Below are positions 40,205 through 49,284 of a DNA stretch of 64,000 bases, piece after piece. Origin of the DNA: Symbiodinium natans (lineage: Eukaryota; Sar; Dinophyceae; Suessiales; Symbiodiniaceae). The notes below the pieces were generated by a model. That model worked only from the letters and a program-made list of their open reading frames with translations, did not search any database and had not been told where the DNA came from. Position 1 is the first letter of the stretch. Each line of letters starts with the position of its first letter. Both the position numbers and the translations under genes were made by a program. The stretch is taken from the NCBI GenBank assembly GCA_905221605.1, contig CAJNDS010002476.1, positions 1 to 64,000 of the forward strand, in the 5' to 3' direction.

Positions 40205-40280
40205 TTGGGGTCTAGGGTTTAGGGTTTAGGGTTTAGGGTTTAGGGTTTAGGGTTTAGGGTTTAGGGTTTAGGGTTTAGGC
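40205..40280 (+). repeat. TTTAGGG tract
   Basis: Ten units after one TCTAGGG. Confidence 0.96.
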
Positions 40281-40344
40281 CTGAAACGGGGCACTTGTGG
40301 AGGAATGGTGCCGGATCTTTGGTGCTATCGTGTGTTTAGTGTTT

Positions 40345-40415
40345 AAGTTTAGGGTTTAGGGTTTAGGGTTTAAGGTTTAGGGTTTAGGGTTTAGGGCTTA
40401 GGTTTGGGAATTAGG
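40345..40415 (+). repeat. TTTAGGG tract
   Basis: Nine units including TTTAAGG and GCTTAGG. Confidence 0.9.
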
Positions 40416-40943
40416 GTTGTCGAGATAGTTTCCGGGAGTCGCTGTGGCGTGAGCGTAGAAGTGCTGCTTGCCCTGGTAGTGGGATGACGACCATCAGGGT
40501 TTAGGGTTTAGGGCTTGGGGTCAAGCAGCCAAGGGAAAGAATCACAACCGAAAATTGGACCGGAAAGATCCTGAAGCCTACACCCGAAACAACATCCCTA
40601 AAGAGAGGATTGAGTTCAGAGCGTCCCCAGCTGTTGTAGAGGCAATAGAGGCACTAAAGCACATAGATACCCCCAGACCCTAAACCCTGCACCGACATCA
40701 TGGCCTACATCCTAAGTCCCGAGCCCTAAACTAAACACTAAACCCTAAGCCCTAAGCCCTAAGCCCTGAGCCCCGCGCCGGCAGCCAAGGCCTACAGGGC
40801 CGAAACCCAACATGCCCTAGCTCAGAATAAATCCCCCAACATGTGCTGAACGAGAACAGCTGGAACCCTTTAAGTCCTATGAACTCTCACGCCGAAACAC
40901 TTGGCAGTCCCCACTCATTAGGGTCTCCTTCATCAACCCTCCC

Positions 40944-40981
40944 CCCCCCAAAAAAAACATATATATGTATATGTATATATG

Positions 40982-41012
<31 letters not shown>

Positions 41013-41066
41013 GTATATATGTATATGTATATATGTATATACACATACATATATGTATAATATGTA
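40944..41066. repeat. C-run, A-run and TATG microsatellite
   Basis: CCCCCCCCC, AAAAAAAA and then (TA)n/TATATG repeats. The same order of C run, A run and TA repeat occurs inside family E copies (63180, 57945), so this may be an E interior without its ends. Confidence 0.85.
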
Positions 41067-41370
41067 TACAGTGGAATGCCCTGAGAACGCAATCCTAAAC
41101 CCTCAGCCCTAAACCCTGCTGGGTCCGTGGCGTAGTTGGCTCGGTTGGAGTAGAGGCCGTGGTGGTAGAATGGCACACCTCCGGCTCCTTCTTGAGGCAA
41201 GATGGGTTTAGGGTTTAGGGTTTAGGGTTATAAGTAGGGTTGGCTGCATGGGGTTTCGAGTTTAGGGACTAGGGCATTATGCCCTACATCAGAATCCTGG
41301 GAGAAACAAGGGAACCACGTTTACATTGACTGAGGTTTAGCAGGCAACCTCATGAATAGGTGGAGAGATA

Positions 41371-41400
41371 CTTGGAGGTTCATGGGCAATTAGAACTACG
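41371..41400. mobile_element. Family A left-end fragment
   Basis: CTTGGAGGTTCATGG is present; the rest of the element is absent. Confidence 0.55.
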
Positions 41401-41441
41401 GATCGAAGTATGGTGACGACAAGCCTATTTAGTGTACTTAT

Positions 41442-41551
41442 AAATGGGTGGTTGTCAAAATTGTGATCCCTCTTGGGGTACCCTAACTATTCGGTGCCGT
41501 AGTAGAATAGGGATCTAAAAAGTGACCATAATTTTGCCAACCGCCCAAATA
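41442..41551. mobile_element. Imperfect inverted-repeat element
   Basis: AAATGGGTGGTTGTCAAAAT at the left pairs with ATTTTGCCAACCGCCCAAAT at the right (complementary with a few mismatches). 110 bp; only copy seen. Confidence 0.6.
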
Positions 41552-41562
41552 GCCCTCCAATT

Positions 41563-41620
41563 AGGGTTTAGGGTTTAGGGTTTAGGGTTTAGGGTTTAGG
41601 GTTTAGGGTTTAGGGTTTAG
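41563..41620 (+). repeat. TTTAGGG tract
   Basis: Eight units. Confidence 0.96.
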
Positions 41621-41737
41621 GCACCACCGTGGGGAGCCCTGGCTTGAGGGTCTTTGGGGCGTGGAGAACACGGAGCCGAGGGTGGGTGTTTTGGGTTTTG
41701 GAGGGTTTGGGATTACAGGGTTTGAGGGTCAAGCTAT

Positions 41738-41818
41738 CCGAAACCCTAAACCCTAAACCCTAAACACTAAACCCTAAACCCTAAACCCTAAACCCTAAAC
41801 CCTAAAACCCTAAACCCT
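41738..41818 (-). repeat. CCCTAAA tract
   Basis: Eleven units with one CACTAAA. Confidence 0.95.
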
Positions 41819-41934
41819 TTTTTGGGTCCTGCAGCGTGCTGGCTTTGGGAAGCGTGTCCTGTCCAGGGGCTGCATGTTGTGGGATGCTTACAGTAGGTCT
41901 TAGGGGGGTATATCAAGGTAGCACTGTGGTTGAG

Positions 41935-42062
41935 GGTTTAGGGTGTTTAGGGTGTTTAGGGTGTTTAGGGTGTTTAGAGTGCGTAGGGTGTGTAGGGTGT
42001 TTAGGGTTTAGGGTTTGGGGTTCGGTTTCGGGTTTGGGGTTCCGGGTATAGGGTTTAGGGGC
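41935..42062 (+). repeat. TGTTTAGGG nonamer tract and decay
   Basis: Four consecutive GTGTTTAGG units followed by GTGCGTAGG and GTGTGTAGG variants and ordinary TTTGGGG words. Confidence 0.88.
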
Positions 42063-42200
42063 GGGTTTTGGAGCGTATGCATTCGCGACAGGCAGGCCCC
42101 CCGTTTGGCTGGCATCTAAAGTTGCTTGAACCCCCCCCTTCCTTCCCCTCTTCCTGTCCTGTGTTGAATTACGTTGGGTCCCAAAAACCTCTCCTGTCCA

Positions 42201-42310
42201 CTCAGCCCAGCGACACCGAGCTTCTGAATACGGGGCACCCTGGGGTTGGTTACCTTACACGAGAAAGCAGAACCAAAAAAAGGGGTAAAGGGTACCACTG
42301 AGCTACCAAG
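42201..42310. mobile_element. Family B element
   Basis: CTCAGCCCAGCGACACC at the left and GGTACCACTGAGCTACCAAG at the right; AACCAAAAAAAGGGG conserved. Confidence 0.75.
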
Positions 42311-42343
42311 ATTTTTCTTCTTGGAAAGATCTGTGTAGAAGAA

Positions 42344-42462
42344 CTAGATCCAAGAGTAACCTAGGATGAAAAAGAGCGCCCTTTTTTGGTTTAAATGGGC
42401 TTATAAGGGAACCTAGACCCCAAAACAGGAATACGGGCCTACTGGCCTACTCTAGGTCCTAG
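42344..42462. mobile_element. Family C element, well preserved
   Basis: CTAGATCCAAGAGTAACCTAGG at the left is inverted as CCTACTCTAGGTCCTAG at the right. GGTTTAAATGGGCTTATAAG and GGGAACCTAGACCCC lie inside (longest contiguous quote limited to 20 bases; the left end extends to 42365). Confidence 0.8.
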
Positions 42463-42469
42463 ACCCTAA

Positions 42470-42622
42470 CGAACCCCTAAACCCCAAAACCCCAAAACCC
42501 CAAAACCCCAAAACCCCAAAACCCCAAAACCCCAAAACCCCAAAACCCCAAAACCCCAAAACCCCAAAAACCCCAAAACCCCAAAACCCCAAAACCCCAA
42601 AACCCCCAAACCCTAAGCCCCA
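42470..42622 (-). repeat. Homogenised CCCCAAAA octamer tract
   Basis: About 16 consecutive CCCCAAAA units, the same word as the telomere repeat of hypotrich ciliates, bordered by CCCCTAAA and CCCTAAG units. Confidence 0.95.
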
Positions 42623-42686
42623 AGGATGTTGCAGGACGTCCTCCGGCTTCGTGTTGTGCCACGGAACCAAGAACCTGGGTGCGATG

Positions 42687-42818
42687 GGCTTAGGGTTTTA
42701 GGGTTTTTAGGGTTTTTAGGGTTTTTGGGTTTTTTAGGGCTTTTAGGGTTTTTAGGGTATTTTTGGGTTTTTAGGGTTTTTAGGGCTTTTAGGGTTTTTA
42801 GGGTTTCGGGTTCAGGGT
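42687..42818 (+). repeat. TTTTTAGGG nonamer tract
   Basis: About fourteen units of TTTTTAGGG or TTTTAGGG with TTTTTGGG variants. Confidence 0.92.
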
Positions 42819-42925
42819 CTCGGGCCACCTCTCCGTGGGAGGAGCTTCATGCGCACGTGGATGCAAAAGCTCCGGTTCCAAGCCCTGCAACAGTGCTCTT
42901 CGGATTCTGCACCCCCTAAACTGGT

Positions 42926-43176
42926 AATTGCTTAAGAACCCCCCCCCGAAAAAAAAAAAGAACAACAACAGAACATATATGAAGCAGGGTTTATCTATTT
43001 TTTGTACCCCCAAAAGGACACCAGGTATATACACTCACCAATATTCACAAGGAACCTTGTGTACACTCACCCATAACAGCAATATAAACCCTGCTTCATA
43101 TGTATACGTATATATGTATTCTTCCTTATAAGGGTAATACAGGGATTACTGTCTTATTCTTTTAGGGCTCTTAAGC
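42926..43176. mobile_element. Family E element carrying a nested family F element
   Basis: TTGCTTAAGAACCCCCCC at the left and GGGCTCTTAAGCA at the right are the E termini. A complete F element sits inside at 42977-43101. Confidence 0.75.
42977..43101. mobile_element. Family F element (nested)
   Basis: ATATGAAGCAGGGTTTAT and its inverse ATAAACCCTGCTTCATAT bound a 125 bp unit with CCCCAAAAGGACACC and two TACACTCACC words. Confidence 0.85.
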
Positions 43177-43439
43177 ACATAGAAGTAAACACGTCCTCGA
43201 CTTAATCCGGCACCCCCAACCCCAGGCGCCCTAAACCCGAAACGCCTGCTCCCCAAAACCTCATGAGACCTGGACCCCACCTCACAAACCCGAATGAAGA
43301 AGACGCCACAGCCCTGAACCCGAACCAGAAACCCCGACTCCTCAAACCCTGGAAGACCGGACCCTTTAAAAACCCTACAAGCCCTAAACCTGAAACCCCT
43401 CTATTCCCTAAACCCGTAAACCCCGAACCCCTCAAACTC

Positions 43440-43500
43440 CTAAACACCTAAAACCCCCTAAACCCCCTAAACCCTAAACCCTACACCCCTAAAAATCCCG
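43440..43500 (-). repeat. CCCCTAAA-like tract
   Basis: CCCCCTAAA and CCCTAAA words; scattered CCCTAAA-like words extend left to 43220. Confidence 0.75.
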
Positions 43501-43579
43501 AATCCCCCACGGCCCAGACTGCGGCTTCTCACGAAGCAAAATGTTCGCCTTGACAGCCTCTCGCTTCGAGGTTTTGAGG

Positions 43580-43740
43580 TTTTTTTTGTTTTTTTTTTGG
43601 GGGGGGGGGGGGGTGCTTTTGGGGGGCGTCTTTTGGGGGGGGCGGCTTTTGGGGGGCTTTTGAGGCTTTTGCGGAATGTTTGGGCTTTCGTTTTTTGTTT
43701 TTTGTGGGGGGGGGGCCTTTTTGGGGCTTTTGATTCTATG
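43580..43740. repeat. T-run and G-run low-complexity block
   Basis: Successive T(8-9), G(15) and GGGGGGCTTTT words, a purine/pyrimidine-skewed block with no other structure. Confidence 0.85.
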
Positions 43741-43847
43741 TTTAGGATTTAGGGTGTCGGGCTAGGAGTTGCAAGGGCTGCAGCAGGCTTTTCTGAGTTT
43801 CAACGGTCTCTTAGGACTTGGAGGATTCTGGAGCTTAGCTGAGGGCT

Positions 43848-43925
43848 TGGGGTTTAGGGTTTAGGGTTTAGGGTTTAGGGTTTAGGGTTTAGGGTTTAGG
43901 GTTTAGGGTTTAGGGTTTAGGGTTA
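43848..43925 (+). repeat. Perfect TTTAGGG tract
   Basis: Eleven units. Confidence 0.97.
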
Positions 43926-43996
43926 CTGGGAGCCCGGGTTTAGGGTTTAGGGGTACAGGGGCTAGGGATTTAGCGGTTTTAGGGTCTACGGCTGGG

Positions 43997-44115
43997 CTGG
44001 GATGTTCACCCTTGCCTTACACTAGCAGCCATCTAATAGGCAAGGGATTACAATAGGGGGGTACAGTACTATAATCCCTAGTAAGGACTGTGAGTATAAG
44101 GGGGCACATCCCAAG
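43997..44115. mobile_element. Family G element, intact
   Basis: CTGGGATGTTCACCCTTGCC at the left; GTATAAGGGGGCACATCCCA then AG at the right; the inner GGGATTACAATAGG pairs with CTATAATCCC. 119 bp. Confidence 0.85.
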
Positions 44116-44215
44116 ATTAGGGCCTCATGCAACCGCATCCACCGCGAAAACAGAGCGGGCAGCGCATTCGATTTCGTACTGCATCCCCTTGCGGAGAGCC
44201 CCTGCAGACCTGTCT

Positions 44216-44305
44216 CTACTACTTGCTTAAGAGCTACCCAAATATCAAAAAAGATCCTTCATTATAAGGGCAATAAAGGGATTATTATTCTGGGTTTTTG
44301 AGGTG
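44216..44305. mobile_element. Family E left-part element
   Basis: CTACTACTTGCTTAAGAGC, then TTCATTATAAGGGCAATAAA and GGGATTATTATTC as in other E interiors. The right TIR is not clear. Confidence 0.6.
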
Positions 44306-44399
44306 CGGGGAGCTTTTGCAGAACTGTCTAAGGTTGAAAGTTATGCGCCCTGTGCCTAGAAGCCCTTTTATGACACCCTGAACCCAAAGAGCCCAATAC

Positions 44400-44470
44400 C
44401 CCTGAATTACGGAAAATGCCGTAAATGATTTCGGATCCCTATAGTGATTGAAGGTCTATTCCTGAAGGCC
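44400..44470. mobile_element. Family H-like fragment
   Basis: GATTGAAGGTCTATTCCTGA at the right matches the H arm; the left arm is diverged. Confidence 0.4.
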
Positions 44471-44576
44471 TAAACCCTAAACCCTAAACCCTGAACCCTG
44501 AACACGCCTCCTCGAAGCTCCATCCACTCTCACAGCCGTCACCTCAGAGAACCATATAGCTCCCTCTTAGTCGACA

Positions 44577-44650
44577 GGGTTTAGGGTTTAGGGTTTAGGG
44601 TTTAGGGTTTAGGGTTTAGGGTTTAGGGTTTAGGGTTTAGGGTTTAGGGT
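44577..44650 (+). repeat. Perfect TTTAGGG tract
   Basis: Ten units. Confidence 0.97.
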
Positions 44651-44751
44651 CCAAACCGTACTGTTGTAGGGTATCGACCTGAGAATCCTATAAAAGGGCT
44701 TCAATAAAACAACCTACGAAGAAGTAGGCTCTGGGTTCTTAAGGTGGGGTG

Positions 44752-44776
44752 TATGAGGCAGGGTTTATACTACTGC
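44752..44776. mobile_element. Family F end fragment
   Basis: TATGAGGCAGGGTTTATAC matches the F terminus only. Confidence 0.45.
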
Positions 44777-44840
44777 TCTTAAGGAGTGTCTACGGCTCCC
44801 AGTGAAGAATGGTGCAGCTGTTCGGTTGCCTGTTTTTTCA

Positions 44841-44995
44841 AGAGTAGCTACATGGTCCCGTTTTAGTATGGGCCCTTGAATGTGGACCTCGTAGTATTTC
44901 TCCCTGATATACCATATGCAACCCAGGGGCCCGGTACTTCAGAACTCTTTAAAGAAGGCAACGGACCATAGTAAGGGACTAGGTAACTTCCCTAG
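44841..44995. mobile_element. Family D element
   Basis: AGAGTAGCTACATGGTCCC, GTATGGGCCC, TACTTCAGAACTCTTTAAAG and the right CCCTAG terminus are in D order; about 155 bp, longest D copy. Confidence 0.75.
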
Positions 44996-44999
44996 CCCT

Positions 45000-45130
45000 A
45001 AACCCTCCTGAACCCTAACCCCCCAATGTAAGCCCTAAACCCTAAACCCTAAACCCTGAAACCCTAAAACCCTAAAACCCGAAAACCCTAAAACCCCCAA
45101 ACCCTAAAACTCTAAAACCCTAACGCTACA
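45000..45130 (-). repeat. CCCTAAA/CCCTAAAA tract
   Basis: The right half uses octamer CCCTAAAA with CCCGAAAA and CCCCCAAA variants. Confidence 0.88.
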
Positions 45131-45425
45131 CCCCGACCCCAGACTTTCTACCCATGAAGGACTTAGGGGCTGCTTCCTGGTGTGCTTTAGCTTTTCGCTC
45201 TTGCTGGGTCTGCGCTTCGGAGACTCCAGAGATACTGACAATAAAAGCCACTCTCATGTAGAGTTTGGGGTTGAGGCTTTTCTGCGTTTGTTGGGTTTTG
45301 GGTTTAGGGTTTAGGGTTTAGGGTTTGTAGGGCATTAGGGGTTTAGAGTGCCTATATGCAGGGTGCATAGCTTTTGGGGGGGGGGCTTACCGAGTTTAGA
45401 TGCCTGGGGTTCTCGGGCTGGATGG

Positions 45426-45672
45426 GTTAGGGTTTAGGGTTTAGGGTTTAGGGTTTAGGGTTTAGGGTTTAGGGTTTAGGGTTTAGGGTTTAGGGTTTAG
45501 GGTTTAGGGTTTAGGGTTTAGGTTTTAGGGTTTAGGGTTTAGGGTTTAGGGTTTAGGGTTTAGGGTTTAGGGTTTAGGTTAGGGTTTAGGGTTTAGGGTT
45601 TAGGGTTTAGGGTTTAGGGTTTAGGGTTTAGGGTTTAGGGTTTAGGGTTTAGGGTTTAGGGTTTAGGGTTTA
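45426..45672 (+). repeat. Longest plain TTTAGGG tract
   Basis: About 35 units with single irregular units near 45520 and 45575. It ends directly against the Copia reverse transcriptase fragment, supplying that frame's stop codon. Confidence 0.98.
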
Positions 45673-46140
45673 CCGAAAGTGACCCAAATCCCAGCGTTTG
45701 GCCAATGGCCTTCAAAGACGTCAAGGCCGTTTTTATCTCCCATGAACAGGTCGTCAACGTGCGCTACCAGCACGCCGAGCAGCTTTCCTGAGGCATCACG
45801 GAAGTAGAAGACTGCGCCGTCCAGGTCGCTCTTGGTCCAACCATGTTCGGTGAGGGTTCTTACCAGTCGGAGATACCACTGTCGAGGAGCATCTGCTAAG
45901 CCCAAAATTTCTTTGAGCACCCTGAGGATTGCTCCGGGCAACTTCGGGCCTTTGCGTCGGTCCGGCTGGCCATGTACGAGAACCGGCCATGTACTCGTCA
46001 CCCTTTAGGAAGGCTGCTCTTACGTCAGCCGATGCAAGCGTCCACTCCGGGAACTGGGGAACCTTAAGGCCTACAGCCTCTTTCAACTCCAACTGAAGAA
46101 ACTCTCTCTCGAATCTTATGAAACTCTTGCTAAACCCTCT
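45673..46140 (-). pseudogene. Copia-type reverse transcriptase fragment
   Basis: Read on the minus strand, the upstream part (46092 to about 45990) carries TLASADVRAAFLKGDEYM, the first conserved block of Ty1/Copia reverse transcriptase with a catalytic Asp. The downstream part (46001 to 45663), in a different frame, carries ILGLADAPRQWYLRL and LVAHVDDLFMGD. The latter is the catalytic motif, with HVDD in place of the usual YVDD. A frameshift or small deletion therefore lies around 45995-46005. Between the two blocks the typical spacing to the GLxxAPRQWY motif is roughly kept. Only about 150 residues of a polyprotein of more than 1,000 remain; no integrase, RNase H or LTR is seen nearby. The left boundary is the TTTAGGG tract and the right boundary a degenerate CCCTAAA patch (46131-46190). 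The type of sequence is common in dinoflagellate genomes; the fragment is not functional. Confidence 0.9.
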
Positions 46141-46266
46141 AATGAAACCCTAAACCCTACACCCTAAGTCCTAAACCCTACTTACAACTTGAACCTTGAA
46201 CAGTGTCCAAAAAGAGCCCGGCCAAAAGTTTCGGCATTCTTGTCGTCTGCTCCAGACCTGCAAGAT

Positions 46267-46440
46267 GGGGGTTTAGGGTTTAGGGTTTAGGGTTTAGGGT
46301 TTAGGGTTTAGGGTTTAGGGTTTGGGTTTAGGGTTTCGCCTAAACCTAAACCCTAAACCCAACACCCCAAACCCTAAACCTGAAAAACCCTAAACCGGAA
46401 ACCCATACAAACCCTAAACCCTGAACCCTAAATCATGTAA
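46267..46440. repeat. Head-to-head telomeric junction, both arms long
   Basis: About ten TTTAGGG units (46267-46336) are followed after only CGCC by CCTAAACC, CCCTAAA and degenerate CCCTAAA-like units to 46440. It has the layout of a telomere-telomere fusion. Confidence 0.88.
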
Positions 46441-46524
46441 ACCCGCCCCATCCCCCCTCAGCCCTAAGGTACCATACCAGGAGCTCTCTGAAGAAGGGGT
46501 TCGGGTCTATGCACAGAGTTCGGA

Positions 46525-46650
46525 ATAGGGTTTGGGGTTTGGGGTTTGGGGCTTAGGGGTTTGGGGTTAGGGGTTTGAGGTGTAAGTTTCGAAGGGTTTT
46601 AGGGCTTAGACCTTAGGCTTTTAGTTAGGGTTTGGGGTCTAGGGCTCAGA
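46525..46650 (+). repeat. Degenerate TTTGGGG/TTTAGGG region
   Basis: TTTGGGG triplet at 46528-46548, then decaying words. Confidence 0.8.
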
Positions 46651-46815
46651 GTTTAGCAACATGTTCAAAGATGAAGCATGACGCAGCCATCTTTTCTGGT
46701 ATCAGCCTACCTGGTCTAAGGATGGCCCCTATGAAGGGCAGGTGTCCCCCGAAGCCGAAATCCCAAAGCCCTCAAGACCCTTCAGGCTGTTCAGCGCCCC
46801 CCAAAACTCGACACC

Positions 46816-46897
46816 GAAGCCCTAAACCCTAAACCCTAAACCCTAAACCCTAAACCCTGAGCCCTGAGCCCTGAGCCCTGAGCCCTGAGCCCTGAGG
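46816..46897 (-). repeat. CCCTAAA then CCCTGAG homogenised tract
   Basis: Five CCCTAAA units switch abruptly to six or seven CCCTGAG units. Confidence 0.95.
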
Positions 46898-47220
46898 ACC
46901 AACCCTCCACTCTCAAACAAACCTGAAAGACCTGAAGGGACAAGTTCGCACGTCAATTGCGGCGGGCACACTCCCTCGAGAGCCGCGTCTCAAGCTGTGC
47001 AAGCCTAGGAGAGTTGTTGATTTAGGGTTCGTGTTAGACCTTACAAGTAGCGGTGTCGAACTAGGTTTCGGATTGGGTACACCAAGCTTTCTTATCCGGG
47101 CTTAGAGATGCTTCTTGTTTTGTTTCGAGGAGGGGGGGGTGGTGGTGTTTAGTTTGGGAGTTGTCTGGATTCCAGTGGACTTAACTCCAGCAGCCTACAA
47201 AACCCTCTGCAAAATGTAAA
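46898..47220. other. Unique block
   Basis: No gene, TIR pair or tract apart from one TTTAGGGTTCG word near 47020. Confidence 0.35.
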
Positions 47221-47325
47221 GACCCACGAGTAACCCAGGAACAGAAAAGAGGCCCCTTTGGTTTTTGGAGGCTTTGTTAAGGGGAACCCAAAACATGGGA
47301 ACAAGCGCCTGCCAGGGGGTCCTAG
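47221..47325. mobile_element. Family C element
   Basis: GACCCACGAGTAACCCAGG at the left; GGGGGTCCTAG at the right; AAGGGGAACCCAAAACATGG inside. Confidence 0.7.
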
Positions 47326-47557
47326 ATAGTCCGGTAATCAGACCCTCTGCAGCCGAATGAGGCAAGATAAAAAAACAAATTCCCAAGGGCCCTAGTATCT
47401 ATCCCCAACCCTAAACCCTAAACCCCAAACCCCTAAACCCCTAAACCCTAAACCCTAAGCATCTACTACCTAGAAACCCACTCCCTTCATGCACGGACCC
47501 CGGCAGGTCACAGTCGTCCAAGTTCCGTGGCTGAGTCTCCTCCTGCAGAAGCATCCC

Positions 47558-47718
47558 AGGGTTAGGGTTTAGGGTTTAGGGTTTAGGGTTTAGGGTTTAG
47601 GGTTTAGGGCTTAGGGCTTAGGGCTTAGGGCTTAGGGTTTAGGGTTTAGGGTTTAGGGTTTAGGGTTTAGGGTTTAGGGTTTAGGGTTTAGGGTTTAGGG
47701 TTTAGGGTTTAGGGGGGT
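47558..47718 (+). repeat. TTTAGGG tract with an internal GCTTAGG block
   Basis: Seven TTTAGGG, four GCTTAGG, then twelve TTTAGGG units: a variant block flanked by the standard unit on both sides. Confidence 0.97.
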
Positions 47719-47994
47719 TCAGGGTCCCGGTTTAGGGCTCCTTTTTGGGTGCACTTTGAATCATGAGGCCCCGTACTTAGAGTAAGTGCCCCAAATTTCG
47801 GATGGGGGATTCTAGGAGTACCCTGAAGAGCTTTCGCAGTGTCCGGGCTGCCCCAAGATATGCCGAACAGAGATGAGAATTCTCCTGGGGGGATTCAGTC
47901 CCGCGCACACGGGAACCAGAAGCAAGCAACGCCAGGAAGGCAAAGCCCAAAGCCCCCTTGTAAACTTTAGGGTTTTGAGTTGAAACCCAGAACT

Positions 47995-48112
47995 CCTAAA
48001 CCCTAAACCCTAAACCCTAAACCCTAAACCCTAAACCCTAAACCCTAAACCCTAAACCCTAAACCCTAAACCCTAAACCCTAAACCCTAAACCCTAAACC
48101 CTAACCCCCAAA
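47995..48112 (-). repeat. Perfect CCCTAAA tract
   Basis: Fifteen to sixteen units. Confidence 0.97.
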
Positions 48113-48329
48113 CCCATCGATGCAGCCCCTATTGAAATCTCCGTCGCGTGGCGGGCCCCGGAAATTCGCCCCGTTCAGCTGACTGGATGAGAGGGCCCCA
48201 AGCCCAAGATTTTTTTGGATTTAGGGTTTAGGGTTTAGGGTTTAGGAAGCCCAAGATTTTGGGATTTAAGGTGCCGGGCTTTCGCCCATAGCGCCCAATA
48301 CTTCGGAAGTAAGGCACATGCCTTAGATC

Positions 48330-48500
48330 ATAGTAGGGTCCCTAGTGTGATCCTGGCTGCACTTAGCAGGGTAGCTATACATTTAATTTTTAGCTGCCTT
48401 ATTAAGAAGCCCAATAAACCCAAAAAGGCTAAGGATCTAAAGTTACAGTAAAGCACCACAGAGTGATGTAAGGTATTCTGTAGTTGAGGGGTATTGAGCT
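48330..48500. mobile_element. Family H-like element interrupted by family I
   Basis: CCCTAGTGTGAT to the left of 48352 and GTGATGTAAGGTATTCTG to the right of 48462 are continuous in family H (compare CCCTAATGTGATTTAAGG near 30773). Confidence 0.65.
48352..48462. mobile_element. Family I insertion with 5-bp target duplication
   Basis: The 111 bp element (CCTGGCTGCACTTAGC ... GCACCACAGA) is flanked on both sides by GTGAT (48347-48351 and 48463-48467), the expected footprint of a transposition. Confidence 0.85.
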
Positions 48501-48730
48501 CTTTCGGAGGGTGTCCCCCAGAGAGTTGGGAATGGAGCCGGGGCCGTGATGCAGTGAGAACTGCGAGAGCACCCCCTGACTCTAGTTCTACCGTGAATCG
48601 GGTTGAAGTTAACAAGGCCGGTGACCTCTTTGTCTGTTACCCTGATACCTGAATACAGCCCCTAAATGGATGCCCTAATAAGAACCCGCCTACAAAACTG
48701 AAATCCTACTTAAAGAGACCACCAACCAAC

Positions 48731-48851
48731 ATGAGGCAGGGTATACATTTCTTGTATCCCCAAAAGGACACCCAAGGTATACACTCACCAATTTTAAAAA
48801 GGAACCTCATATACACTCACCAGTAACAGAAATATGAACCCTGCTTCATAT
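48731..48851. mobile_element. Family F element
   Basis: ATGAGGCAGGGTATACATTT at the left, AACCCTGCTTCATAT at the right, with CCCCAAAAGGACACCC and two ACACTCACC words as in the nested copy at 42977. Confidence 0.85.
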
Positions 48852-48954
48852 AAGCTTGAAGGTTTGAAGACTTTCAGGAGGGTGTTGGGCAGTCCGAGCT
48901 GAACCGCGAAGCCCAAACGGTACGACCAGCCTGAACGGGTCCAGGGATGAGAGG

Positions 48955-49013
48955 GCTAAACCCTAAACCCTAAACCCTAAACCCCAAACCCTAAACCCCA
49001 AACCCTAAACCCT
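48955..49013 (-). repeat. CCCTAAA/CCCCAAA tract
   Basis: Eight units; last telomeric tract before the satellite domain apart from the short one inside its left TIR. Confidence 0.93.
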
Positions 49014-49099
49014 TTTGTTGGCATAGCCCCTGCGTCCTCACCATCCTCGTCGTCGCTCAAATCGGGGCTCCACTTCAACTGAGCAGTTGGCGAGCTTGT

Positions 49100-49262
49100 C
49101 TACTATTTGCTTAAGGACTTGGGTTTGGGGTTTAGGGTTTACGGTGTCTATGTGGCTTAAGAACACCCCAAAATATAAAATCTCTCTATTGCCCTTTCTA
49201 CATATACATATGTATGTATATATATATGAAAGAGCAGCCTTTAGGGTCTATTTAGCTCATTC
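49100..49262 (+). repeat. Left inverted repeat of the satellite domain, with telomeric insert
   Basis: A 39 bp telomere-like stretch (TTGGGTTTGGGGTTTAGGG and flank) lies between two copies of GCTTAAG (49109-49115 and 49155-49161). Confidence 0.65.
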
Positions 49263-49284
49263 CTTTTTTTAATAAGCAGAAAAT

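Noticed and set aside
41121-41190. tRNA-like start (GGGTCCGTGGCGTAGTTGGC)
   Set aside because: The D-arm-like start has no matching acceptor 3' strand, anticodon arm or GGTTCGAATCC loop downstream.
45426-45672. Possible true chromosome end
   Set aside because: Non-telomeric sequence continues on both sides, tracts occur in both orientations throughout, and this tract is only 247 bp.
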